A stretch of 45,353 nt of DNA from Candidatus Coproplasma stercoravium. GTDB lineage: Bacteria > Bacillota > Clostridia > Christensenellales > Borkfalkiaceae. Location: positions 70,637-115,989 of the forward strand of contig DVFR01000046.1 in assembly GCA_018713165.1 (NCBI GenBank). The letters are read 5' to 3'. The notes beneath the pieces were generated by a model. It was not told the DNA's origin and searched no databases. It was given only the letters and a program-made list of their open reading frames with translations. Shown piece by piece: positions 38,901-45,314 of this stretch. The position numbers and the translations under genes were made by a program. Every line of letters starts with the position of its first letter. Positions within the stretch are counted from its first letter, which is position 1.

Positions 38901-41594
38901 CGTGGGAGTATCCTTCACGAACTGTATGACGATTATCTCGGTGAAGAGTATGCGAGCGTTAATTCAGGTACAGAAACGGCAGAGTTTATCAGGGACTATT
39001 GCGGGCACTATCATCCGGCTGTAATGAGCGGGAACACAAAAATGCCCGTCTATCTCAAAACATCGCATTACGCGTTGGAACACAACGAGTTTGGGCAGTA
39101 TCAAGCCTCGCGCAATTTGAGCGAAGAGTGCAGGAACGCGATAGATAAAGCAATCTCCGAGAACTACGACGGTATGCACTTGCGTAGTGGTTTTGAGATG
39201 AAGCTCATAGACGAATATGGCGAAGAGCGCGTCAGGTATATCTTTGCAACCACTCTGCGCGAGAACCTCGGTGACGGCAGATACAGCCCCGAAAACAAGG
39301 GCTGGGCAGAGAATATTCCCGTATCTGAAAGCCCTGAAGAGCGCAGGAACTGCTGTCTGAACTCTCACCCCGCGGTCATCGACGGCGTGGTGAGGCTGAT
39401 CAGAAAGTACGAACAACTTAATAAAAACGTGGAAGAAATAATGCAGTATCAGACAAATGCTGAACAACAAAATCAGGAGGAAAACAGTTTGGCGGAAAAC
39501 AAATTTTTAACGCAAACGTCGCGCGGCGACAAGGTTTTAAGCATTGCGCAGGACAGAAGCGGCAGGAATGTCGCAGTCGTGCAGAGGAAGAGCGATTATA
39601 CCGTCGCCATCGGCTACGACACGACGGCCGGAACGTGGGCGCAGGGCGTTTACGATTTCAAGGACGAAAAGGCGGCAAACGATTACCGCGAAAAGTATTA
39701 CGGCGAAAACAGCGAGCCGCAGGAGAAGTGGTACGAGATTTTCGTGTCGAAAGACGCGCTTATCAAGAGGTACAACAAATCCTCGCTTATGCGGATGCCT
39801 TCAAGTAACAAAGAATACGCGGATTACAGTTATTACGTTTTCAATAACCGTATAAAGGAAAGTCGGCAGATTGTGGATATGCAGTCGGACTCGCGCGAGC
39901 TTTGTTACAAAATCACGCTCAGCGAGGGCGAGGTCGTAAATCTTCGCAACCGCGACGGCGATGAGGTGGAGCTTACGGCAGGAGAGTACGCAGGACTTGT
40001 AAACCATACCTCGGACAAGGACTATGAGCGTGAGGAAAAGCCGCGGGTATCGGTCAATATTCCGAGGGATGCGCTCATCAAAGAGTATGAGAATTCCTCG
40101 CTGTACCGTGCCCCTAACGGCACGAAATACGCGGGGTATGCCTACTACCTGCCTAACTCGGTGGTGCGTGAGAACGCACAGGCAGAGGACGGCAGTATGA
40201 TGGCAAACATCGCGGAAGACTTCACGGTAACGCTGCGAAAGGACAAGGAAGAAATCAAAATTTCCGCGCAGGAGTTTAAGGAGCTTGTCGGTGGCACTGC
40301 CGACGAGGACTACAAGCGCGAACCTACGGCGATGGATGAATACCGCGAACAGCAGAAAGACGACGACAGGGCGTGGAGTGAAATTGCGCTCTCCGAAAAG
40401 GCGGTCATCGCCGCTTATGATAAGAATACGCTTATCAGAATGCCAAAGGGCAAGTATGAGGGAATGGTCTATTACATTCCGAGCGGCATGGTGAGAAGGG
40501 AGGAAAACGGTCTGCGCCTGCGCTTGCCCGAAGACTTCGAGGTACATTTGAAGGGCGGCTCGGACGAAAAAACCGACCTTACGGCACAGCAGCTTATGGA
40601 TGAGCTTGCGGGAAAGAGTGACGAGGACTACGAAAGCATCTATCGCCGTCCGAGCGAGGAGGCGAAAAAGAAGTTTGAAGAGATAGAAACAAATCTCCGC
40701 TCATCTCTGCCCGACGAAATGCGCAACAAACCTAATTGGGTAGTTGTACGCACTCGCGAGAACAAGGACACGGGCACGCTTGAAAAATTCCTCATTGACG
40801 TGCATACGGGCAAGTTTGCCGAGAGCGACAATCCAAAGACTTGGACGGACTTCGATACGGCTTGCAAATACGCAAAGGAACACGGCGGCGTGGCGCTTGC
40901 TTATGCGCTTGACGGCAAGGACGGCATTGCGTGTATCGACCTCGACAAATGTATAAGCGATGACGGAAAGCGTTCTGCACTTGCGGAAGAGGTGCTTGTA
41001 AAGTGCGGAAAAACATATATCGAACATTCTTTGAGCGGCAAGGGCTTGCATATCTTCGGCAGGACGAAGGGCGCAGATTTACGCTCTTTCTCCAAGGACG
41101 GAGATATGGAATACTATCAGGGCGGACAGTTCATTGCAATGACGGGCGACGGGGCAGGCTTTTACCGGCTCGGCGACTTTGATACGCCCGAAATGAAGGC
41201 ACTTCTTGAGCGCAAGTTGGAGCGCAGAACGGAGTGGAAAAACGTCGGCAAAGGCGAGGCCGGGCTTACGCAGATGGATGACAGGGAGCTTTTAGAAAAG
41301 GCGTTCTCGGCAAAGAACGGCGACACGGTAAAAAGACTGTATAACGGCGAAGATCTGCGGCACAACCATTCCAACAGCGATATGTCGCTCATGAACTATC
41401 TCGCCTTCTATTCGGGTGGCAATGTGGAGCAGATGACAAGAATTTTCGCAACGAGCGGACTTTATCGGCCCGAAAAGCCCGCAAGCTACTACGAACATAC
41501 GGCAATCAAGGCGGCGAAAGATACGCCTCACTATACTCCGCCAAAAGCTCCCGCACAGCCGCCTAAATCTGCAAGTAGCGGAAATACAAAATAA
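29907..41594 (+). CDS. Giant polyvalent mobile-element protein: MutS-I-like, N6-methylase, SNF2 helicase, DUF3848/3849, primase-polymerase
   Basis: One open frame of 3895 codons behind AAAGGAGAG. In order: an ArdC-like N-terminal module (about 1-100; WNAMGRRVTKGKKGIPYY); a MutS domain I-like module (250-335) that keeps F278-Y279-E280; an acidic linker (369-413); a clamp-motif-like QLSMF (433-437); two related modules (about 580-830); an N6-DNA methylase (930-1200; EPAMGTG 1035-1041, NVPF 1100-1103); an SNF2 helicase (1690-2260; GAGKT with K1719, DEAH 1878-1881, arginine-finger motif at 2215-2222); DUF3848-like (about 2945-3018) and DUF3849-like (3045-3142) parts; three tandem repeats (3274-3575); a NrS-1-type primase-polymerase (3600-3760; D3678, D3680, H3715) and its helical-bundle end (3790-3870). 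Such polyvalent proteins enter with conjugative DNA and are thought to act against host restriction and in replication. Confidence 0.88.
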   Translation: MSEHNRLSTRNTKIAAMLADGGQIKNFYRFIAQNPYINLHDACQIVLERPDATVCNTMEDWNAMGRRVTKGKKGIPYYDRDGYKHFVFDASDTHGDDRFQRDIIPLKHILIGLDELNGTSFYEDGRGEYRKLHGGVYSYLERQGELTGDEQRDALLVEGVTFLLYSKTGFPKTSGIHLHGLPYSYRDNADFVKELYIRSNILTQEIEEAYENKQSEVEVIDDTEEETITDEPAITPDEQAKEMSEEHSESTISPLYQKYLDAQKINPQEIVVMRVGDFYEVMGENAVKVAEELDLTLTGRNVGLPERVPMCGFPYYASEKYIEKVLERHGVILAEEEQEPKYILSHAEANASVNQMPNLIEIPDEHSPFDDDKFEETEDDEQEEEWDDFDDEDIDEDFDDEPEQDETEEEQVKSTPKKDEKGIQDRKRKNKPQLSMFDLLEPQGKSEKDAFIDECLTREYSGNKVKFYDEYRKNLTLTEFAKLLKDTYGTGGSFGGELDKDYNAKGISYSRRDRQNPDNNLSVHLKWPEVAEHIAELIESDEYLSQSEKNEYACIVRFRNEREAAKTDGERCEVIANQIVEYGTKNTYSKTFSEYPHFLEDYAQFYFDHSEEIKQKLLTRKEVVAVGEQSDMFDRYLHVDFHIRYCPRWQANLRNRLNKIHAVQDFADSFIWECTDKFNPADHSETITYTVTPEDIGESNYLFIKDYREEFADYLRAKPGVESVDFSMQKTDIVFKSSYIRDLITGDELRPAEHTKGVREIADKVIKEGTENTTSGSWMAYFEEFGDEELFITNNSDEIVNELYNHQEVAEADVADDGFNMTFYLDYCPNIEEREEELSTPEQREEDNKVKVGDKYSLNGREWEVKGFDGLYPEQAVITRTERSGDLVYDVTQNMDIAELLSKGQRKKYEQGENTDLSAVLEQTELGGAKTRFRSNVAAIRLVNKLYSENRNPTAEERKTLSRFVGWGGLAQAFDEKNESWKKEYEELKSLLSVEDYEQARSSTLNAYYTAKDVIDGIYSALNRFGVKGNNRILEPAMGTGNFFGFMPREIADGSRLYGVELDNLTGRIAAKLYPQANVQIKGFEDTTFPDDKFDIVVGNVPFGGYGVADPDYNRYNFKVHDYFLAKSIDKVRPGGIVAIVTSKGTMDKLNPSARKYVAERAELLGAIRLPNNAFKQTAGTEAVADILFFRKRAEKITDLSKEEWLGTGKTAEGYEINNYFISHPQMILGTLAEEHGLYGGIDITVKPDGRKLKDAFAEAVKNLPESFYINPETPPIEEQTTEVDYNVKPFCYKAENGRLYMRVGEGMEEQPIPKSPKDAYQRICGMIALRDGLHHILDIQIKGCSDEVLEREQWKLNSRYDLFVKKYGYLNSQTNTKLFKDDGDSALLFAAENINEETKAVTKADIFFKRTIRPYVVPTSTDDPFEALQISKNERGKVDIAYIEELTGKDYDAVLSELGTAVFRDPEQVKAGDKYSGFVTNEEYLSGQVVNKLELARSVAEEHPEYRKNVEALEGVQPEKLTASDISVRLGATWVDSKYYKQFYLELLGVYRYLYDDVELTYNPHDSSWRLDQTQNVRYTTQMKQKEVYGTNRAPAYRLFVDALNLKATTITDLVEENGKEKRVVNQAETIAAREKQNRIKEAFADWIFKDPERRADLEETYNRLFNQTRLPSYDGSYLKFPEMNPAIELKPHQKNAVHRIITSPSSTLLHHVVGAGKTFTVIASTMKMRQLGLCKKAMVTCPNHLVQQWAGEWRKLYPNAHILVATKEDLEKNNRKKFVSKVALGDWDGIIIAQSSFAKIPISTERQIHKLREEIEGVEATIVKQWEENGMPRGAVKNLETIKKSKEKQLKKLMDASGKDDVLKFEDLGIDYLFVDEAHAYKNLFLFTKMNNVAGISTAASQRASDLKLKCEYLQELHGSDRGVVFATGTPISNSMTEMYTMQTYLQPSVLKKLGMTFFDGWAADFGETITSMELSPSGQGYRARTRFAKFTNLPELLKLYRAFADVQTADMVKLNVPKAERQVITLKPSDTVIELAEEIAERADRIHDGNVDPHEDNMLKITSDGKKLALDPRCFVPESQDEEGSKLNECAERIYEVWTDTADIKGTQIVFCDLSTPKVKFEDYEYGKDFDAYNDLKYKLVQRGIPAREIAYIHEANTDEQKQALFDRVNSGAVRVLVGSTEKCGAGTNVQKRLVALHHLDTPYRPSDMEQREGRIIRQGNTNEKVKIFTYVTERTFDSYSYQILENKQRFISQINRGDLTIREAEDIDETALSYAEIKAITAANPKIKRKMEVDAEVARLRVLEGQYRKNLYALQDKIYKTYPEEIRKQELYIERIGKDLEMLKSTRPADPEEFSISVNGKVYKDKKEGGKALMDALHSGKVNIPVAEYCGFKISMNPMYMLGGEREITLAAEGQYVIPIGDSAFGTLTRLENFLSDLPDREARLKKRSAQLNADLEVAKEQAEKPFEQAEQLKTLLSEQAQLNAELNLDKRDDVIVADENDSGDGDNNFMALPEITRRNMEVNIIDEDDKVAAMKVELLPDYAVTNEDMHAYGYTWDGMLPLTGTAAKTISKLGVTVYELTPTDNEYEVKATELFDEKDKLFGVEKPDWNAFIQTDKGRDYIAARREVVKSVLTSLDSEDMQYFSNTERERLWEQYGTEAPALDKALGERGIPSNNILKRYAVPVFDEQVEKLKAELPFEEHGWSEADIHYAVFGNVEPEELKDVLFRHSYEVRLNNFLDKELAEVKYLNGRTTGFTEDEIFDLCDDLKVSFDGSEFAENMTGADFDYWYDGFEEDELLPLLNKRALPGEKYMPQYEDNPLGLPPMDDELTVLAVQPDIEMDENRTIKGAALLKNAVMDGWYVIGFTHDSESSALSVGDRTNLEKLGVSPVEIDPNIIRTFDSEQEARSFYDERVKVLNSLKENYYREEPDYEAEVRKSVNAEFETYKADVLARSPEEIFYENYKIHVFTELKEVIEDKAYLEPEHYRALYQERGSILHELYDDYLGEEYASVNSGTETAEFIRDYCGHYHPAVMSGNTKMPVYLKTSHYALEHNEFGQYQASRNLSEECRNAIDKAISENYDGMHLRSGFEMKLIDEYGEERVRYIFATTLRENLGDGRYSPENKGWAENIPVSESPEERRNCCLNSHPAVIDGVVRLIRKYEQLNKNVEEIMQYQTNAEQQNQEENSLAENKFLTQTSRGDKVLSIAQDRSGRNVAVVQRKSDYTVAIGYDTTAGTWAQGVYDFKDEKAANDYREKYYGENSEPQEKWYEIFVSKDALIKRYNKSSLMRMPSSNKEYADYSYYVFNNRIKESRQIVDMQSDSRELCYKITLSEGEVVNLRNRDGDEVELTAGEYAGLVNHTSDKDYEREEKPRVSVNIPRDALIKEYENSSLYRAPNGTKYAGYAYYLPNSVVRENAQAEDGSMMANIAEDFTVTLRKDKEEIKISAQEFKELVGGTADEDYKREPTAMDEYREQQKDDDRAWSEIALSEKAVIAAYDKNTLIRMPKGKYEGMVYYIPSGMVRREENGLRLRLPEDFEVHLKGGSDEKTDLTAQQLMDELAGKSDEDYESIYRRPSEEAKKKFEEIETNLRSSLPDEMRNKPNWVVVRTRENKDTGTLEKFLIDVHTGKFAESDNPKTWTDFDTACKYAKEHGGVALAYALDGKDGIACIDLDKCISDDGKRSALAEEVLVKCGKTYIEHSLSGKGLHIFGRTKGADLRSFSKDGDMEYYQGGQFIAMTGDGAGFYRLGDFDTPEMKALLERKLERRTEWKNVGKGEAGLTQMDDRELLEKAFSAKNGDTVKRLYNGEDLRHNHSNSDMSLMNYLAFYSGGNVEQMTRIFATSGLYRPEKPASYYEHTAIKAAKDTPHYTPPKAPAQPPKSASSGNTK
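39727..40640 (+). repeat. Three tandem protein repeats inside the giant gene
   Basis: The segments starting WYEIFVSKDALIKRYNKSSLMRMP, VSVNIPRDALIKEYENSSLYRAP and WSEIALSEKAVIAAYDKNTLIRMP share one plan: a short strand, a helix with (A)LI..Y..(S)SL.R.P, a YAYYLPN-like strand, an acidic strand pair (EDFTVTLRKDKEE) and a TAxEFxxLVxxxxDEDYxRE end. Each is 90-105 residues. The DNA is too diverged for a recent duplication. Confidence 0.75.
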
Positions 41595-41609
41595 AAAGGA
41601 GGGGAGGTA

Positions 41610-41750
41610 ATGAACAAAACTGAACCTAAAAATTTGCCCGAAATCGTTATTCCGAAAGGGTATCGTTTGGACGAAATGCTTGATTTGGAGGGCGACCTTT
41701 GGGACGAAAAACCTGAATTTCAGGAGGAGGTGAAAATTCATTTTGAATGA
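41610..41750 (+). CDS. Small acidic protein between the giant and ArdC-like genes
   Basis: This 46-aa frame has a near-perfect GGAGGGGAGG ribosome binding site. It begins MNKTEPKNLPEIVIPKGYRLDEM and ends LEGDLWDEKPEFQEEVKIHFE. It is acidic and soluble. Its last eight bases overlap the TTG start of the ArdC-like gene, so it may serve translational coupling. Family not recognised. Confidence 0.65.
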   Translation: MNKTEPKNLPEIVIPKGYRLDEMLDLEGDLWDEKPEFQEEVKIHFE

Positions 41751-43431
41751 CGAAAGAAACGCGGCATATGAACGCCTTACGCCGCAGAGAAAACAGCTCG
41801 TGGAAGCCGTCCTCAAAAACCTCGAAAACGGAACGGGACTTTGGGAACAGGGATGGGCGGGCGGAGATGCGCCGGTATCGGCGATTACAGGTAAACAGTA
41901 CAACGGCGTGAACAGATTGTTTCTTATGATAGCGGCAATGGAGCGCGGGTATTCGGACAACCGATGGATGACCTTTAAGCAGATGGAAGATAAAGGCTGG
42001 TCGTTCAAACGCAATACCGAGGGCAAGAGCCTCGGCAGAAATGCGGGTGTGGCAATCGAATACTTTGAGTTGCGCGACAGGGAAACAAAACAGCCCTTTG
42101 ACAGGTACACCCTTGACGGCATGACCGCAGACGAACGCAATGCTTATATGGAAGGGAATGTGTATCCCTTACGCAAATATTACCGTGTATTCAACGGCGA
42201 CGTCATAGAGGGCATACCTGCATTGGAACGCAAAAAAGTGGACGAGAGCGGTTACAACGAGAGGGCGCAAGACCTCATAAATACTTGGAGCGATACAGAG
42301 TGCCCCATCGTTCACGGCGGGAGTATAGCCTATTACAATCCTGTAAACGACGAAATACACCTGCCCCGCAGGGAGAGCTTTGTGGGCTTGCCCGAATACT
42401 ATTCGACCGCATTGCACGAGATAGGTCATAGTACGGGTGCAGAGAAGAGGCTGAACCGCGAGATGACGGCGGATAAAAGCTCGCCGCAATACGCATTGGA
42501 AGAATTACGCGCCGAGATCGCTTCAATGTTTCTCGAACAGGACTTGGGGATAACCGCCTCGGACAAGCAAATCGAAAACAATAGTGCGTATATCGGTGCG
42601 TGGAAAAGCAAAATCAAGGAAGATCCGAACGCCCTGTTTAAGGCGATTGCCGACGCCGAGCGTATTACGAAGTATGTAATGTCGAAGGAAAAGATAACCC
42701 AAAAGGAGACCGAACCCTTTGCCGTGGTGGAGGAAACGGACGAGTATGGCGAGCCTGTATATAAGGTTGAAATGTGCGCCGAATACGGACAGACTCAATT
42801 CGCGCTAAGCGGTTATCCGTTCAGAAGCCGCGAGGCTCTTATGACGGAGTTCGGCAAAATGCAGGAATTGCCGTTCTGGAAAGACAAGCAGTTCGAGGAG
42901 GTCAGCCGCGAGCAGTTGCAGGCGCGCAGCATAAAACGCGCGGAAGAACAGGAGAGAAAAGCAGAGCGGCTTTCCAAAATCGAAGAAAAGCAATCGTCGG
43001 TATTTCTTCCGCCGAGCCATGTCGCTAAAACCTTGTCCGTGGAAAAGCCCTCCGAAAAGCCTGTAGATATGACAGGCAGGGGTATAGACAGCCTTACGCG
43101 AATGGACGACAGAGAGGTGGTGGAACGGGCAAGCAAGACAAAACAGGGTACAAAATTCTCCGCGCTATTCAACGGGTTTGACGTGCTCGGCAGCGAGGAA
43201 AAGGACGAACGCTCTTTAATGGCGCGGCTTGCCGTGCATACGAGCGACAAGGAAAAACTGCTGCGAATATTCAAGGCTTCGGGGCAATACCGCGACGAAA
43301 AGCCTAACGCCTATTACAGCAAAATGGCGGATGAAGAGCTGCGTTTTGTGTCGGGACTGAAAAAACAGCCTGCCGCACAGAACACGTCGCATACTTCAAA
43401 GTCAGGGCGCTTTGCAAACGCCAAGGGCTGA
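41743..43431 (+). CDS. ArdC-like antirestriction protein with zincin and helical-bundle domains
   Basis: The start is a TTG; the only ribosome binding site in range is AGGAGGAGG 11 bases upstream, within the overlapping small gene. The 562-aa protein has an N-terminal ArdC-type ssDNA-binding domain (TPQRKQLVEAVLKNLENGTGLWEQGW...ITGKQYNGVNRLFLMIAA...WMTFKQMEDKGW) and a zincin metalloprotease-like domain (STALHEIGHSTG with H225, E226, H229). Then comes a linker with coiled-coil tendency (EEQERKAERLSKIEEKQ) and a C-terminal helical bundle (LTRMDDREVVERA...FNGFDVLGSEEKDERSLMARLA) that is homologous to the end of the giant protein. ArdC proteins guard incoming plasmid DNA against restriction. Confidence 0.88.
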   Translation: MNDERNAAYERLTPQRKQLVEAVLKNLENGTGLWEQGWAGGDAPVSAITGKQYNGVNRLFLMIAAMERGYSDNRWMTFKQMEDKGWSFKRNTEGKSLGRNAGVAIEYFELRDRETKQPFDRYTLDGMTADERNAYMEGNVYPLRKYYRVFNGDVIEGIPALERKKVDESGYNERAQDLINTWSDTECPIVHGGSIAYYNPVNDEIHLPRRESFVGLPEYYSTALHEIGHSTGAEKRLNREMTADKSSPQYALEELRAEIASMFLEQDLGITASDKQIENNSAYIGAWKSKIKEDPNALFKAIADAERITKYVMSKEKITQKETEPFAVVEETDEYGEPVYKVEMCAEYGQTQFALSGYPFRSREALMTEFGKMQELPFWKDKQFEEVSREQLQARSIKRAEEQERKAERLSKIEEKQSSVFLPPSHVAKTLSVEKPSEKPVDMTGRGIDSLTRMDDREVVERASKTKQGTKFSALFNGFDVLGSEEKDERSLMARLAVHTSDKEKLLRIFKASGQYRDEKPNAYYSKMADEELRFVSGLKKQPAAQNTSHTSKSGRFANAKG

Positions 43432-43898
43432 TGAGGAAGGCGATGGTAATAGTTTTAACCGTGCTGAATGTGCTGCTTCTCATAGGCAGCATTGTCTGCA
43501 CAGCGTTGACTTACAGGAATAATAAAATTATCAATTCAAACGAAACAACTTTTGTTTATCGCGAAGAGGACGGCGGGGTGCTGCTCACTCTTCAGAACCA
43601 AGAAGAAATCAGGTTACAGTTTGAAAGTGAAAGCGTGAAAATAATTCAATCATATAAGCATAACGACACGGAAACCATCTTTCAGACTGTACAGTTTGTC
43701 CGCTTTTACGCACAGGGGAAAGGATATGAAATAGAGCGTGATGTGACAGAAATGTACGGAGAGATAAGGCTACATAACATTCTGTATAACTTCGGCTACA
43801 AGCGCGAACGAACGGGCGACTGCGACCTTGACTATGCCGCCGACAGGCGGTGGTATGTAAATGCGGCGAGCAAGTTAATCGGTTGGATTCGATTATAA
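43431..43898 (+). CDS. Small membrane protein of unknown function
   Basis: The 155-aa protein has one N-terminal membrane helix (VIVLTVLNVLLLIGSIVCTAL, about 6-26) and a charged C-terminal domain of about 125 residues, predicted outside or at the membrane (TFVYREEDGGVLLTLQNQEEIRLQF...). Its ATG shares a base with the ArdC stop (TGATG), a coupled start. Family not recognised. Confidence 0.75.
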   Translation: MRKAMVIVLTVLNVLLLIGSIVCTALTYRNNKIINSNETTFVYREEDGGVLLTLQNQEEIRLQFESESVKIIQSYKHNDTETIFQTVQFVRFYAQGKGYEIERDVTEMYGEIRLHNILYNFGYKRERTGDCDLDYAADRRWYVNAASKLIGWIRL

Positions 43899-43925
43899 AA
43901 AATCAAAGAAATAAGGAGAAGAAAA

Positions 43926-44258
43926 ATGAAAGAACTTAAACTCAAAATCAAGAGGGAATATTACAACATTTTCAAGGAGCTTACCGACAGGCAGGCAGGT
44001 GAACTCGTTAAAGGTATGTGCGCGTATATGTACGACAACAAACCTTTCTTCACGAAAGACGCATATCTCAAAGGCGTGTTCATGACCGTAAAGAGGGACA
44101 TCGACGAAGCAAAGCGCAATTCTGTAAATGGCAAAAAGAGTGCGGAAGTCTGTGCCGAAAGACGGAGCAAGGCGGCAATGGTAAACCTTGCGGCGGTCAT
44201 CGGCGGGGTAATTTCCGCGGCAGAAAGTGCGGCGAAAGGTGAAGGGAAGAGTGAGTAG
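43926..44258 (+). CDS. DUF6291-like mobile-element protein
   Basis: The 110-aa protein reads REYYNIFKELTDRQAGELVKGMCAYMYDNKPFFTKDAYLKGVFMTVKRDIDEAKRNSVNGKKSAE, the pattern of the DUF6291-type proteins of phages and conjugative elements (LxxxQAGxLxxAixxYxxxG). Function not known; often found near replication genes. The start follows AAGGAGAAG. It overlaps the methyltransferase start by 8 bases. Confidence 0.8.
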   Translation: MKELKLKIKREYYNIFKELTDRQAGELVKGMCAYMYDNKPFFTKDAYLKGVFMTVKRDIDEAKRNSVNGKKSAEVCAERRSKAAMVNLAAVIGGVISAAESAAKGEGKSE

Positions 44259-45168
44259 AGTTATATGCGGCGACGCGGCAGAGGTGTTAAAAACTCTGCC
44301 GCAAGGCTCGGTCAATATGTGCGTGACCAGCCCTCCATATTACGGCTTGCGCGACTATGGCGAGAGAGGACAGATAGGCTTGGAACAGACGCCGCAGGAG
44401 TATATAGTGCGGCTGACAAAAGTCTTTGACGAGGTCAAAAGAGTGCTTGCAGATGACGGCACACTGTGGCTGAATATCGGCGATACATACGCAAATAAAC
44501 CATATAAGAGTGTCAAACAAAAAGACCTCATCGGCATACCTTGGATGCTCGCCTTCGCCCTCCGTGAGCACGGTTGGTATCTCAGGTCGGACATCATCTG
44601 GCATAAGACAAACGCCTTTCCCGAAGCGGTCAGAGACAGACCCGCAAAGTGTTATGAACATATCTTTCTGCTTGCGAAATCGCCGAAATACTACTTCGAT
44701 TACAAGGCAATTCAAGAGCCGATAAAGGCAGTCACCGAGGCAAGATATACGAGAGTAAGGTCGGGTAAAGCGAAGTATTCCAATGCGCCGATAGGTCAGA
44801 ATATCGACATGAATACACAAGCGATAACTGATGAAAGACGCAAGATGCGGCGTTGCAAAGACGTGTGGGAGGTGGCTACGAACACCTTTAAAATGGACGA
44901 ACACTTTGCTATGTTCCCCGAAAAACTAATCGAGCCTTGCATACTTGCAGGGAGTAAAGAGGGCGGCGTTGTGTTGGATCCGTTCTTCGGTAGCGGCACA
45001 ACGGGAGCCGTAGCAAAGCGGCTAAATAGGGAGTGCATCGGCATAGACATTAACCCACGCTATGTAGAAAAAGCGGAGATGAGAATTGCAGAGGTTACAC
45101 CCGAAAAACCGTATAGAAATGCTATGGAGAATGTGCCAAGGACAACCGCGGGAGGTGGTACGATTTGA
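44251..45168 (+). CDS. DNA methyltransferase (N4-cytosine/N6-adenine, beta class)
   Basis: I chose the GTG at 44251 (MSRVICGDAAEVL, behind GAAGGGAAG) over an upstream GTG at 44227 that overlaps the previous gene more. The 305-aa protein has the catalytic motif TSPPYYGLRDYG (26-37) at the N-terminal side and the S-adenosylmethionine motif LDPFFGSGTTG (243-252) at the C-terminal side, the beta-class order. VWEVATNTF and HFAMFPEKLIEPCILA are usual family parts. No restriction nuclease gene is next to it, so it is probably an orphan methylase that protects the element. TSPPY fits N4-cytosine or N6-adenine; I cannot tell which. Confidence 0.92.
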   Translation: MSRVICGDAAEVLKTLPQGSVNMCVTSPPYYGLRDYGERGQIGLEQTPQEYIVRLTKVFDEVKRVLADDGTLWLNIGDTYANKPYKSVKQKDLIGIPWMLAFALREHGWYLRSDIIWHKTNAFPEAVRDRPAKCYEHIFLLAKSPKYYFDYKAIQEPIKAVTEARYTRVRSGKAKYSNAPIGQNIDMNTQAITDERRKMRRCKDVWEVATNTFKMDEHFAMFPEKLIEPCILAGSKEGGVVLDPFFGSGTTGAVAKRLNRECIGIDINPRYVEKAEMRIAEVTPEKPYRNAMENVPRTTAGGGTI

Positions 45169-45314
45169 AGAAAAACCGCAAGCAGGTTAAGGTAGGTGGT
45201 ATTCACCGCCTACGAGGAGTGCACAAGCGGGAAACCCGCTTTGATTTGTACCCAGAAAGTTGGACTTTTTTCAAACGGGATAGTGTAATAAGCGGAATTG
45301 AACTGGACTCATGA
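45165..45314 (+). CDS. Possible 49-aa protein after the methyltransferase
   Basis: A TTG start overlaps the methyltransferase stop by four bases and lies 6 bases behind GGGAGGTGG. The 49-residue product (KKNRKQVKVGGIHRLRG, then HKRETRFDLYPESWTFFKRDSV) is basic. Family not recognised. After its stop, 45315-45353 holds nothing I can identify. Confidence 0.45.
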   Translation: MKKNRKQVKVGGIHRLRGVHKRETRFDLYPESWTFFKRDSVISGIELDS

